Shown piece by piece: positions 34,487 to 43,199 of a stretch of DNA of 64,000 bases (the stretch's first letter is position 1; every line of letters starts with the position of its first letter). Source of the DNA: Saccharospirillum sp039982735 (lineage in GTDB: Bacteria > Pseudomonadota > Gammaproteobacteria > Pseudomonadales > Natronospirillaceae). The notes under the pieces are model-generated. The model ran no database searches. It was not told where the DNA came from and was given only the letters and a program-made list of their open reading frames with translations. Made by a program: the position numbers and the translations under genes. The stretch is from contig NZ_JBDWXV010000003.1 in the NCBI RefSeq assembly GCF_039982735.1, positions 310,001 through 374,000 of the forward strand, written 5' to 3'.

Positions 34487-36127
34487 ATGACTGTAAACGC
34501 TTCACTGGCGCGCCGTCTTCTGCTTTACATCACGTTTGGGGTGGCCATCGCCATTCTGGTGACCATTTTGATGCAATACTCCGCGCTCAACCGGACCATG
34601 GAGGGATTGCGTAATCAGAACGTGGACGCCTCACTCGGCAATATGCTGCCAATTATTCAGGAATCGATGTGGGCCTTTGACGATAGCGGCGTCACCCGCG
34701 CCGCCAATGCTCTGCTGCGCGACCCTTATATCTCCGGTGTAGCCGTTCGCAGCGCCGAGGGTGAAATCAGTCTGAACCTTGGTGACCTGAACAACATGAC
34801 GTTCACTGACCTGCCTCCGGGAGGTGACCGTACCGAATGGAATGACGCCAACAGCCTGTTCATCAGCACCCCCGTAGTGCATGAATTCAATAATTCTGAG
34901 TCTGTCATTGGTTGGATCTATCTGCGCAGCGACGATAGCCTGATCGAGAATCAGGTTCGGCTGGTGCTCGGTGGTGTCATCATTTCCGCGGTGCTGGCCA
35001 TCGTTCTGTTGCTGATTGGGCTCTACGCCCTGGTTGACCGTATCGTCGCGGTTCCGATCAAGGCGTTTACCGATTTTGTCGAACGCACCTCCAAGGGTGA
35101 TGTCTCCACCTGGGTCGTGCAGCGCGAACCATCTCTCGAAGCCCGGTCGGATGAAATCGGTCGCTTGTATCAATCGTTCAATGATCAACGCGACCGCCTG
35201 ATCGAACACGAGAAAGAACTGCTGGAATACCGAACCGAGCTGGAGGCAACCGTAAGCGAGCGCACCGAGGCACTGCAACGCAGCAACACCGAGTTAAGCG
35301 AGTCGCTCGAAAAACTCCAGATAGCCCAGGATGAACTGTTGCAAAGTGAGAAGCTGGCCTCCCTGGGTAATCTGGTCAGCGGCGTCGCCCATGAAGTCAA
35401 CACGCCGCTGGGTGTCTCCATTACCGCTGCCAGCCACCTGACCTCAGAGGCTCGCCAGACACAGCGGGAGCTGGAGAATGAAACGCTCACCAAGTCGGAT
35501 CTCGAACGGTTCTTTCATGAGTGCCTGGAAACCGGCACGCTGCTGTCGAGCAACCTCGATCGGGCGGCGCAACTGATTCGATCGTTCAAACAGGTGGCTG
35601 TGGATCAGACCAGCGATGAACAGCGCGACATTAACCTGCAGGTTTATGTCGATGAAATTCTGGCCAGTCTGAAACCAAAATACAAAAACACCCCGATTAC
35701 GGTCGTGAATGACATCGACCCCGATATTGCCCTGCAACTGACACCGGGGGCGCTGGCACAGATCATCACCAACCTGATCATCAATTCGTTGCTTCATGGG
35801 TTCGACGACAGCACCCGCCCGGGTCAGATCCGACTGTATAACCGCGTACAGAAAAAGACGCTGGAGCTGATTTATGAAGACGACGGAGAGGGCATGGGCC
35901 CCGATACCCAAAAACGCATGTTCGATCCATTTTTTACGACCCGCCGGTCCAGTGGTGGCAGTGGCCTGGGCATGAATATCGTTTTTAATCTGGTCACCGG
36001 TAAGCTGAACGGAAAAATACGGCTCGACAGCCCGCCACATAAGGGTTGCCGACTGATCATCACCATCCCCTATTCACCGGCAGACGCCACGCCGAAGCCA
36101 ACACCAGCCCCGGACACTGCATCATGA
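34487..36127 (+). CDS. Membrane sensor histidine kinase
   Basis: A 546-residue kinase: membrane helix about 10-32, periplasmic domain to about 160, second helix about 165-190, HAMP (about 190-245), coiled coil (245-290), HisKA with H302 in GVAHEVNTPLG, and HATPase with GGSGLGMNI. The coiled coil plus HEVNTPLG is typical of kinases paired with DUF3369/HD-GYP regulators. It overlaps the next gene by ATGA, so the two form a cognate pair. The signal is unknown. Confidence 0.9.
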   Translation: MTVNASLARRLLLYITFGVAIAILVTILMQYSALNRTMEGLRNQNVDASLGNMLPIIQESMWAFDDSGVTRAANALLRDPYISGVAVRSAEGEISLNLGDLNNMTFTDLPPGGDRTEWNDANSLFISTPVVHEFNNSESVIGWIYLRSDDSLIENQVRLVLGGVIISAVLAIVLLLIGLYALVDRIVAVPIKAFTDFVERTSKGDVSTWVVQREPSLEARSDEIGRLYQSFNDQRDRLIEHEKELLEYRTELEATVSERTEALQRSNTELSESLEKLQIAQDELLQSEKLASLGNLVSGVAHEVNTPLGVSITAASHLTSEARQTQRELENETLTKSDLERFFHECLETGTLLSSNLDRAAQLIRSFKQVAVDQTSDEQRDINLQVYVDEILASLKPKYKNTPITVVNDIDPDIALQLTPGALAQIITNLIINSLLHGFDDSTRPGQIRLYNRVQKKTLELIYEDDGEGMGPDTQKRMFDPFFTTRRSSGGSGLGMNIVFNLVTGKLNGKIRLDSPPHKGCRLIITIPYSPADATPKPTPAPDTAS

Positions 36128-37656
36128 ACGAGAAGCTGACCTTTGCGAGCGAACGGACCATCTCAGACCCGGAGCACCTGTTGCCGTGGAAGGTGCTGAT
36201 CGTTGACGACGACGAAGAAGTGCACGCCATCACTACCCTGGCGCTGCGCAACTTCCGGTTCGATGGCCGGCCGCTGGCCTTCCTGCACAGCCACAGCGGT
36301 GTCGAAGGCGAAGCGATGATGAGAGACAACCCGGATACGGCCCTGTGCCTTCTCGATGTGGTTATGGAAACCGACCACGCCGGTTTGGATCTGGCAGAAA
36401 CCATTCGCACCCAACTGAACAATACCTTTACCCGAATCGTGTTGCGCACCGGCCAGCCAGGCCAGGCACCGGAAGAAACCATCATTGCCGACTACGACAT
36501 CAACGACTACAAGGAAAAAACCGAACTCACACGCAGCAAACTGCACACCCTGCTGTACTCCTGTTTGCGCAGCTACCGAGACATCCTGGCGCTCGATCGC
36601 AGCCGGCAGGGCCTGGAACGCATTCTCAGTGCCTCCATTCACCTGCAGCAGAAAACCTTCCTCACCGACTTTGCCCTGGGCATTCTCGAACAGATTTCCG
36701 CGATACTATCGCCTGACGAAGATGCGCTCTACGCTCAGTGCGAGGGCATCGCCGCCCATGAACAGGCTGGCAAACTGACTGTCGTTGCCGGAACCGGGGC
36801 CTATCACAGCAAAGTGGGCGTCCCGGTTACCCAACTGCTGCCCGACAGCGTTCGCACCTTCATCGACAGTACCGAACTCGGGTATCACTCGCATTACATG
36901 GATAATGGCTATCTGTGCCTTTACCGGTCCAACGAACTGCATCTAAGCATGTTGTTCCTCAAGGGCCTGACGCCCCAGAGTCCCATTGAACGCCATCTGT
37001 TGGAAGTTTTTTGCCAGAACGCCCTGACCGCTTTTGAAAATCTGTCCCTGCGCACCGAACTCGAAGACAGCCAGCGCGAAATCGTTTTTATTCTGGGCGA
37101 TGCGGTAGAGCATCGATCCCGGGAGACCGGCCAGCACTTGCGCAGGGTGTCGCACATCAGTGAACTGATCGCACTGAAAGCCGGGTTGAGCGAACAACAG
37201 GCGCAGTTAATTCGGGAAGCAGCGCCCCTGCACGATCTGGGCAAAATAGGCATACCCGACCAAGTACTGAACAAGCCAGGCCCCCTGGACGCCGAGGAAT
37301 GGGAGATCATGAAAACCCACTCGCAGATCGGTTACGACTTGCTTCACCAGTCGGAAAAATCCATTCTCAAAGTCGGTGCACTGATCGCTCTGGACCACCA
37401 CGAACGCTGGGATGGTTCCGGCTACCCTCATGGCAAACAGGGTGACTCAATCAGCATTGAAGGCCGCATAACGGCCCTGGCGGATGTGTTCGATGCGCTC
37501 ACCAGCGCTCGCTGCTACAAGAATCCCTGGGCCTACGAGGAGACCCGGGCCCTGATTGAACGAGAACGTGGCCAGCAGTTCGATCCGGCCCTGACCGACA
37601 TTGTACTGGCCCATTTCGATGACCTCATTGCCATCAAAAACACCTACCCCGACTGA
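36124..37656 (+). CDS. Response regulator with DUF3369 and HD-GYP output (c-di-GMP phosphodiesterase)
   Basis: A 510-residue protein: receiver (about 20-145, phospho-acceptor D78 in LLDVVM), DUF3369 region (about 165-325), then HD-GYP (about 335-510). The HD pair is H370-D371 in LHDLGKIG, and the diagnostic GYP is in DGSGYPHG (G433), so it should cleave c-di-GMP. Translation is coupled to the kinase upstream. With FimX and the PilZ protein it is a third c-di-GMP component in this window. Confidence 0.92.
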   Translation: MNEKLTFASERTISDPEHLLPWKVLIVDDDEEVHAITTLALRNFRFDGRPLAFLHSHSGVEGEAMMRDNPDTALCLLDVVMETDHAGLDLAETIRTQLNNTFTRIVLRTGQPGQAPEETIIADYDINDYKEKTELTRSKLHTLLYSCLRSYRDILALDRSRQGLERILSASIHLQQKTFLTDFALGILEQISAILSPDEDALYAQCEGIAAHEQAGKLTVVAGTGAYHSKVGVPVTQLLPDSVRTFIDSTELGYHSHYMDNGYLCLYRSNELHLSMLFLKGLTPQSPIERHLLEVFCQNALTAFENLSLRTELEDSQREIVFILGDAVEHRSRETGQHLRRVSHISELIALKAGLSEQQAQLIREAAPLHDLGKIGIPDQVLNKPGPLDAEEWEIMKTHSQIGYDLLHQSEKSILKVGALIALDHHERWDGSGYPHGKQGDSISIEGRITALADVFDALTSARCYKNPWAYEETRALIERERGQQFDPALTDIVLAHFDDLIAIKNTYPD

Positions 37657-37681
37657 TTCCCGACCGCGCCCGGGCGGGAAT
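37656..37681 (+). terminator. Hairpin after the HD-GYP gene
   Basis: ATTCCCG-a-CCG and CGG-g-CGGGAAT form an 11-bp stem with a 4-base loop that begins at the gene's stop codon region. Only a short TCTT follows, so it is a moderate terminator between this pair and cbrX. Confidence 0.55.
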
Positions 37682-37726
37682 TCTTCAGTCGCTGCTTAAA
37701 TTCTGGCCGCTGTAAGGGTAGGATAT

Positions 37727-37744
37727 CGCCCGCATTCACGGGCG
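37727..37744 (+). promoter_or_regulatory. Hairpin over the cbrX ribosome-binding region
   Basis: CGCCCG-CATTCA-CGGGCG ends 9 bases before the cbrX ATG and includes the purine-rich stretch that could serve as its ribosome site. It may limit translation of cbrX and, through coupling, of cbrA. The effect is inferred. Confidence 0.4.
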
Positions 37745-37752
37745 GGCGACCC

Positions 37753-37920
37753 ATGTCACTGTCGTTATTACTCAAGCTGTTCATTTTACCCTTCTACCTC
37801 TTGCTGCCGTTCTCACTGGATGGCTCCGGGACGGTGCAGCTGTGGTATTTGCCCTTCCTGATCTGGACAGGCCTGATTGCGGTCAATGCATTGGCTGAAT
37901 ACCTGCGGAGTCGGCGCTGA
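37753..37920 (+). CDS. cbrX: Small hydrophobic protein CbrX, coupled to cbrA (55 residues)
   Basis: A 55-residue protein made of two hydrophobic stretches (about 3-20 and 29-46) with a basic end (EYLRSRR). Its TGA stop overlaps the cbrA ATG (TGATG, one shared base), so translation is coupled. In Pseudomonas a small membrane protein gene of this size, called cbrX, occupies the same place and is needed for normal cbrA expression. The call rests on position, size and hydrophobicity, not on a residue-level match. Confidence 0.75.
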   Translation: MSLSLLLKLFILPFYLLLPFSLDGSGTVQLWYLPFLIWTGLIAVNALAEYLRSRR

Positions 37921-40865
37921 TGGGCTTTAGCTGGCAACTCCTGATCAGTGTCACTCTCGGTTACCTGATGCTGCTGTTTCTGGCCGCTTACTGCGCAGAG
38001 CGCGGCTGGATCCCGCAAAACCTGGCCCGGCACCCGCTGGTCTACCTGCTGGCATTGGGCGTGTACTGCAGCGCCTTTGCCTACTATGGCAGTGTCGGCC
38101 TTGCCTACCATCTGGGTTACGGTTACCTCGCCCTGTATCTCGGCCTCGCCATTGCCCTGGTGTTTTCGGCCATCATATTGCGGCCCATTCATGATCTGTC
38201 GCGCAGCTATCAGCTGGCCTCTCTGGCCGACCTGTTCGCCTTCCGCTACCGCAGCCGCTGGGTTGGATTTCTGACCACCCTGGGCGTGGTGCTGGCCATG
38301 CTGCCCATGCTGGCGCTGCAGATTCAGGCCATTACCGACACCATCACTCTGCTCGACCCGAACACCATGGCCTGGCCACTGGCACTGCTGATCTGTCTGA
38401 TTCTGCTGGCGTTTTCCATTCTGTTTGGTGCCCGCGACATCGCCCCGACCGAGAAGCACCGGGGGCTGATGTTCGCGCTGGCGTTTGAGTCGCTGTTCAA
38501 ACTGGTCGCGTTTCTGGTGATTGGCGGCGTTGCTGCGCTGGAAGTGTTTGGCAGTTGGCCAGGCATAACCCGGTGGTCACAGATTGCGCTCGAACCCCAA
38601 TTTCAAACGTCTCCCTTGCAACCGGTACAGTGGTTCTCCCTGTTACTGATGTTCGTTTCCGCGCCGCTGGTATTACCGCATCTGTTCCAGCTTTTGTTCA
38701 GGGAAACCACCAATCTGTCGCGGTTACGGATGGCCAGTTGGGCGATGCCCATTTACCTGCTGCTGATGGCCCTGCCGGTAATGCCCATTCTCTGGGCTGG
38801 CCAGTCACTCGGCTCGACCGCCAGCCCGGAGTACTTTTCCCTCTCAATTGGGCTGCTGCTCGACAAACCCTGGGTGACCTGGCTGGCCTACCTGGGTGGA
38901 TTGTCCGCCGCCGCTGGCATCACGGTGCTGGCGTCGATCTCCATGGCCAGCATGGCGATGAACCATCTGGTCTTGCCGTTTTACAAGCCGAGCTTCAGTG
39001 CCGATGTGTACCGCTGGCTGCTGTGGGTGCGGCGACTGCTTATCGGCGTGGTCATTGGCCTGTCCTACGCGCTCTATCTGTTGCTCAACCAGGTGCAGAA
39101 CCTCACCTCCCTGGGTATTACTGCCTTTACCGGACTGCTGCAGTTATTACCGGGCATTCTTGGCCTGCTGTTCTGGGCCGGAGCCAACCGCCAGGGGTTT
39201 GTCAGTGGTCTAACGCTGGGCTTACTTGTCTGGGCCGCCAGTCTGGCCGTACCCATGCTTGCCGAGAGCCTGTCGCTTGGCACCCAGCTGCGCATGGGCT
39301 TCGCCCTGGAGGCTGATCACTGGTCGCTGACCACTCTGGTTTCCCTGGGTATCAATACGCTGACCTTTGTGCTGGTCTCGCTGCTCACCCGCACCAGCAA
39401 AGAAGAGAAAGATGCCGCCCAGACCTGCGTCATCACTTCAGTCGACCGGCGTCATCGTCTACCGCTGAAAGCGCGCAACGTTACCGAGTTTATCGAAACG
39501 CTGAGTCGCCCGCTGGGGCGCATCATGGCGGAACGTGAAGTTAAGCGAGCACTGAAAACACTGGGTTTTCCGCTCGGCGAATACCGCCCCTACGCCCTGC
39601 GCCGCCTGCGCGACACCATTGAAGCCAATTTATCGGGGTTGATGGGCCCGAGTGTCGCCCAGGCACTGGTCGCCCGCTACCTGCCATACGAGCAAGGCGG
39701 TCGTGCCGAACGGGATGACATCTACTTTTTCGAACAACGACTTGATGGTTATCACCATCAACTCACCGGCATGGCTGCCGAGCTCGACCGGTTACGCCGT
39801 CACCACCGTGAAACACTCTATAACTTGCCAATCGGCGTCTGCTCACTGGCCAGTGACGGCGAAATACTGCTGTGGAACCGGGTCATGGCCGACATGACCG
39901 GCATCAGTGAGGCCGAAGCCATTGGCGCCCGTCTCGATTCATTGCCCGCCAACTGGTACGACCTGCTCGACAGCTTTCTCAAGGGCCAGTCCAACAAGCT
40001 CACCGTAGAACAGCCCAATGCCGATGGCCGGGGCAAACGCTGGTTCAGTTTGCATCGCAGCGCCCAAATGCAACGCCGCGACGAGCCGCTCGAAGGCACC
40101 GTCATTCTACTTGAAGACGAAACCGAGCATAAGCTGCTGGAATCGGAACTGGTGCATTCCGAGCGCCTGGCCTCTATTGGTCGCCTGGCTGCCGGCGTGG
40201 CCCATGAAATTGGCAACCCCATCACCGGCATCGACTGCCTGGCTCAGGATCTGAAATACGTGACTGACCCGGCCGAGCAACAGGTGATTGCCGATCAGAT
40301 TCGGGAACAGGCTGGCCGGGTGACCAAAATTGTACGCTCGCTGGTCAACTTCGCGCATGCCGGCCAGGGGGATGGCAAGGCCGACCACCAACCTTATCCG
40401 TTGCGCCAGGTGGTGCAGGACGCCATCGACCTGCTCTCCCTGTCGCGTGATGCGCAGCGGGTGATCTTTGTGAATGAGGTCGCCGACGACCTGACCGTAC
40501 TGTGTGAGGCCCAGCGCCTGAGCCAGGTATTCATCAACCTGCTCGGCAACGCCCGGGATGCCAGCCCGGATGGCGAGGTGATCCGGGTGCGGGCCGAAGC
40601 CGAAGTAGAGAGTGCCGTGGTAGAAGTCATCGACCGGGGAACCGGCATTGCGGCCGAGGTTGTCGATCACATTTTCGACCCCTTCTTCACCACCAAGGAG
40701 GTCGGCAAAGGCACCGGGCTCGGCCTGTTTCTGGCCTATACCATTGTCGAAGAACACTACGGCCATATGGCCGTGGACAGCCCCGCCTTTGCCGCCGAGG
40801 GCATTGGCACTCGGTTCACAATTCGGTTACCCTTACATCGGCTGTTACCTCAGGTAACACCCTGA
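37920..40865 (+). CDS. cbrA: CbrA sensor kinase with SLC5 transporter domain
   Basis: A 981-residue protein. Residues 1 to about 500 contain some 12-13 hydrophobic segments of the sodium/solute symporter (SLC5) fold; a linker follows, then PAS (about 635-745), HisKA with H762 in GVAHEIGNPITG, and HATPase with GKGTGLGLFLAY. CbrA senses the carbon/nitrogen balance and has been linked to histidine uptake in Pseudomonas; with CbrB it sets the level of CrcZ. The order gluQ-(2 genes)-cbrX-cbrA-cbrB-pcnB supports orthology rather than another SLC5 kinase. Confidence 0.94.
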   Translation: MGFSWQLLISVTLGYLMLLFLAAYCAERGWIPQNLARHPLVYLLALGVYCSAFAYYGSVGLAYHLGYGYLALYLGLAIALVFSAIILRPIHDLSRSYQLASLADLFAFRYRSRWVGFLTTLGVVLAMLPMLALQIQAITDTITLLDPNTMAWPLALLICLILLAFSILFGARDIAPTEKHRGLMFALAFESLFKLVAFLVIGGVAALEVFGSWPGITRWSQIALEPQFQTSPLQPVQWFSLLLMFVSAPLVLPHLFQLLFRETTNLSRLRMASWAMPIYLLLMALPVMPILWAGQSLGSTASPEYFSLSIGLLLDKPWVTWLAYLGGLSAAAGITVLASISMASMAMNHLVLPFYKPSFSADVYRWLLWVRRLLIGVVIGLSYALYLLLNQVQNLTSLGITAFTGLLQLLPGILGLLFWAGANRQGFVSGLTLGLLVWAASLAVPMLAESLSLGTQLRMGFALEADHWSLTTLVSLGINTLTFVLVSLLTRTSKEEKDAAQTCVITSVDRRHRLPLKARNVTEFIETLSRPLGRIMAEREVKRALKTLGFPLGEYRPYALRRLRDTIEANLSGLMGPSVAQALVARYLPYEQGGRAERDDIYFFEQRLDGYHHQLTGMAAELDRLRRHHRETLYNLPIGVCSLASDGEILLWNRVMADMTGISEAEAIGARLDSLPANWYDLLDSFLKGQSNKLTVEQPNADGRGKRWFSLHRSAQMQRRDEPLEGTVILLEDETEHKLLESELVHSERLASIGRLAAGVAHEIGNPITGIDCLAQDLKYVTDPAEQQVIADQIREQAGRVTKIVRSLVNFAHAGQGDGKADHQPYPLRQVVQDAIDLLSLSRDAQRVIFVNEVADDLTVLCEAQRLSQVFINLLGNARDASPDGEVIRVRAEAEVESAVVEVIDRGTGIAAEVVDHIFDPFFTTKEVGKGTGLGLFLAYTIVEEHYGHMAVDSPAFAAEGIGTRFTIRLPLHRLLPQVTP
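40843..40859. promoter_or_regulatory. TGTTAC-N5-GTAACA inverted repeat at the end of cbrA
   Basis: The half-sites are the same as in the CbrB-type box upstream of the putative crcZ, but the spacer is 5 instead of 14 bases. It lies in the last codons of cbrA, about 170 bp before cbrB. It could be a variant CbrB site for autoregulation or just a small hairpin. Confidence 0.3.
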
Positions 40866-40988
40866 ACACAGCGAACCACGGCCTGGAAGCCTGCCTGTAT
40901 CGACTTCATGGTAGCAATCAGGCCCGGGGCGTCGGGGTTGACTGCACATCGCGGTCTGCCTGGCAGACAACGCAGTAAGACACATTCG

Positions 40989-41014
40989 ATGGTCCGGGTA
41001 ACAAACCGGGCCAT
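40989..41014 (+). promoter_or_regulatory. Hairpin just upstream of the cbrB ribosome site
   Basis: ATGGTCCGG and CCGGGCCAT pair (one G-T) around the loop GTAACAAA, ending 3 bases before GGAGGT of cbrB. The loop again contains GTAACA. It might affect cbrB translation. Confidence 0.35.
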
Positions 41015-41028
41015 GACGGAGGTCAGAC

Positions 41029-42468
41029 ATGAGTGACATTCTGGTAGTTGAAGATGAGAGCATTATCCGCTCAGCCCTCAAACGACTGTTGGAACGTCAT
41101 CAATACCAGGTCATAGAAGCCGAATCGGTCACCGAAGCCAGTCAGCACGACCTGGGACGGTTCGATCTGATCATTACCGATTTGCGACTGCCCGGCGCAC
41201 CGGGTACCGACCTGATCGATATGGCCGGCGACGTGCCAGTCCTGATCATGACCAGCTATGCCAGCATGCGCTCCGCCGTCGATGCGATGAAAATGGGGGC
41301 GGTCGATTACATAGCCAAGCCATTTGATCACGAAGAAATGGTGCGTACCGTCGGGCGCATTGTCAGCACCCACCGCCAGCAGCGGGTGCAGCATGAATCG
41401 GGCGACAGCCAACCCCAAGCCAGCCACCATCAGCCGCATAGTACTTTGGGCGACCTGGTCGGCAGCTGCGACTCAATGCAACGTCTTTACCATCGAATTC
41501 GCCGCGTCGCACCGGCCGATATTACCGTTCTGATTCACGGTGAGTCCGGTACCGGTAAAGAACTGGCCGCACGCGCCATCCACCAGCACAGCCCCCGCCA
41601 CGACCAGCCGATGATCAGCGTCAACTGCGCGGCCATTCCCGAAAGCCTGATCGAGTCGGAGCTTTTTGGTCACGAGAAAGGGGCATTCACCGGCGCAACG
41701 GCCGCCCGTCAGGGCCTCGTTGAAGCCGCCGAGGGCGGTTCCCTGTTTCTGGACGAGATTGGTGAGTTGCCAATGGAAGCCCAGGCACGGCTGCTGCGGG
41801 TGATACAGGAAAGCGAAGTGCGCCGGGTTGGCTCGGTGAACTCACGCACCGTCGATGTCCGGCTGATCGCGGCCACCCACCGCAATCTCAAGCAACTGGT
41901 CAAGGAAGGCCGGTTCCGGGAAGACTTGTATTACCGGCTGCAAGTCATTGAAGTAACGCTGCCGCCGCTGCGCGAGCGCGGACAGGATGTCGTTGAAATT
42001 GCTGAGCACCTCATTGCCAAGCACGCACGCCGGCTCAAACTCGACGGGCCCGTGCTGCTGTCGAAAGACGCCCGCGATGCCATGTTGCACTACGACTGGC
42101 CCGGCAACGTGCGTGAACTGGAAAACGCCATACAACGCTCCCTTATTCTCAGTGAAGGCGGCGAGATTACCCTCGATGAAATGGGCTTAGACCAGGAAGA
42201 CTGGAAAATACCGGATACCCTGGTCAGCGAAGAAGCTCCCATCGCCTCATCCGGCATTAACAGCCACTCACAGGACGCAGACGATTTGTCACTGGAAGAC
42301 TATTTCCAGCATTTCGTGCTCGAACACCAGGAAGGCATGTCGGAAACCGAGCTGGCGCAAAAGCTCGGCATTAGCCGCAAGTGCCTTTGGGAGCGTCGCC
42401 AGCGTCTGGGCATCCCCCGCCCCAAGAAAGGCAGTACCGCCTCTTCCGCCAGCACGACCACCCAGTAA
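41029..42468 (+). CDS. cbrB: CbrB, sigma54-activating response regulator
   Basis: A 479-residue NtrC-family regulator. Receiver with D51 in ITDLRLPG; AAA+ domain with Walker A GESGTGKE (171-178) and the sigma54-contacting GAFTGA (218-223); C-terminal Fis-type helix-turn-helix ETELAQKLGISRKCLWERR. It is the partner of CbrA, from which it is separated by 163 bp, enough for its own promoter. Its expected target site and a sigma54 promoter are found immediately downstream of its stop codon. Confidence 0.95.
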   Translation: MSDILVVEDESIIRSALKRLLERHQYQVIEAESVTEASQHDLGRFDLIITDLRLPGAPGTDLIDMAGDVPVLIMTSYASMRSAVDAMKMGAVDYIAKPFDHEEMVRTVGRIVSTHRQQRVQHESGDSQPQASHHQPHSTLGDLVGSCDSMQRLYHRIRRVAPADITVLIHGESGTGKELAARAIHQHSPRHDQPMISVNCAAIPESLIESELFGHEKGAFTGATAARQGLVEAAEGGSLFLDEIGELPMEAQARLLRVIQESEVRRVGSVNSRTVDVRLIAATHRNLKQLVKEGRFREDLYYRLQVIEVTLPPLRERGQDVVEIAEHLIAKHARRLKLDGPVLLSKDARDAMLHYDWPGNVRELENAIQRSLILSEGGEITLDEMGLDQEDWKIPDTLVSEEAPIASSGINSHSQDADDLSLEDYFQHFVLEHQEGMSETELAQKLGISRKCLWERRQRLGIPRPKKGSTASSASTTTQ

Positions 42469-42512
42469 CCCCCCGCCAATCCGCCAGTAACCTGGCTTTC
42501 GAGCCTCAGCGT

Positions 42513-42538
42513 TGTTACATAGCCTTACGCACGTAACA
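42513..42538. promoter_or_regulatory. CbrB-type upstream activating site
   Basis: TGTTAC, 14 bases, GTAACA: this is the dyad described for CbrB upstream of crcZ in Pseudomonas. A further GTAACA half-site follows at 42554-42559, 21 bp (two helical turns) from the second arm. The dyad is centred about 118 bp upstream of the sigma54 promoter at 42644, a normal enhancer distance. Confidence 0.8.
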
Positions 42539-42643
42539 ACTCTGACACTTACGGTAACAAACATCGCTGACGGGCCACTGACAAATTGCTTACATTTTGA
42601 TCAGTATTTTTTAACTTATTGTTTTATAACGATTTTTTAAAGC

Positions 42644-42659
42644 TGGCACAGCACCTGCA
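42644..42659 (+). promoter_or_regulatory. Sigma54 promoter of the CrcZ-like RNA
   Basis: TGGCACAGCACCTGCA has the -24 GG and -12 GC exactly 10 bases apart; only the first T of TTGC differs from consensus. The predicted start is near 42670. The upstream CbrB-type dyad makes this a CbrB-dependent promoter. Confidence 0.85.
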
Positions 42660-42669
42660 ATATCTAAGG

Positions 42670-42905
42670 GGCAAGAGAAGATCGGCCCATCAACAAAAAC
42701 AACAACGGGCCAACCACAAGCAACCCCCACCCAAAAACAATAACAAGGGGGTAGCATTAACAAACGGGCAAATACCATTGTCAGCTGCTAACAACAAAAA
42801 CAATAAACGACACTAATAATAAGAAAACAAATGACAGTGTAAGGTCATGGGGGCATCAAGATCCCCAGACATCAAGAATAATAAGCCCCACTCACCTGTT
42901 TCAGT
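42670..42905 (+). ncRNA. crcZ: CrcZ-like Hfq/Crc-sequestering small RNA
   Basis: Non-coding stretch between cbrB and pcnB, the crcZ position in Pseudomonas. Five A-rich AAnAAnAA-type motifs are present: 42690-42705, 42732-42746, 42790-42807, 42815-42830 and 42872-42884. Several sit in stem loops: GGCCC/GGGCC around the first, ACCCCC/GGGGGT around the second, ACACT/AGTGT around the fourth, GGGGGC/GCCCC around the fifth. CrcZ binds Hfq with Crc through such motifs and relieves carbon catabolite repression. The 5' end follows from the sigma54 promoter. The 3' end is uncertain: no terminator is visible, and small hairpins at 42921-42935 and 42945-42961 could be part of it. From there to pcnB I see nothing else. 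Confidence 0.8.
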
Positions 42906-43199
42906 ATGCAGGTTCAGATCGTGATGCTTCGTCACGCTGCTAGAGCCGGCCTCGTGCCGGCCGCTCGTAGTTATATCCATCCTCACCTGATTCCTCTTAT
43001 CCGTTACGCCGACGCTGCTACCCCCGGGTTCAATTCATTGCCATCGCACCTCAGTAACATGCTTACTATGAGACATTTCGCGCCATCAGGCCGATTTTAG
43101 CCATCAAATGGACATATTGACGGGCGCAAGGCATAGAGAATGATGGCTGCTTCCGCTAAACTGCGCGCTCTTTGAACAATGCGAGATCATGTGCAAACC

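Noticed and set aside
42619..42816. Open frame of 65 codons (lysine/asparagine/glutamine-rich) in the cbrB-pcnB gap
   Set aside because: Its composition comes from the A-rich motifs, it starts upstream of the sigma54 promoter, and the region fits a CrcZ-type RNA.
42906..43100. Open frame of 64 codons between the RNA and pcnB
   Set aside because: No ribosome site, no recognisable domain, and it runs through small hairpins; probably chance.
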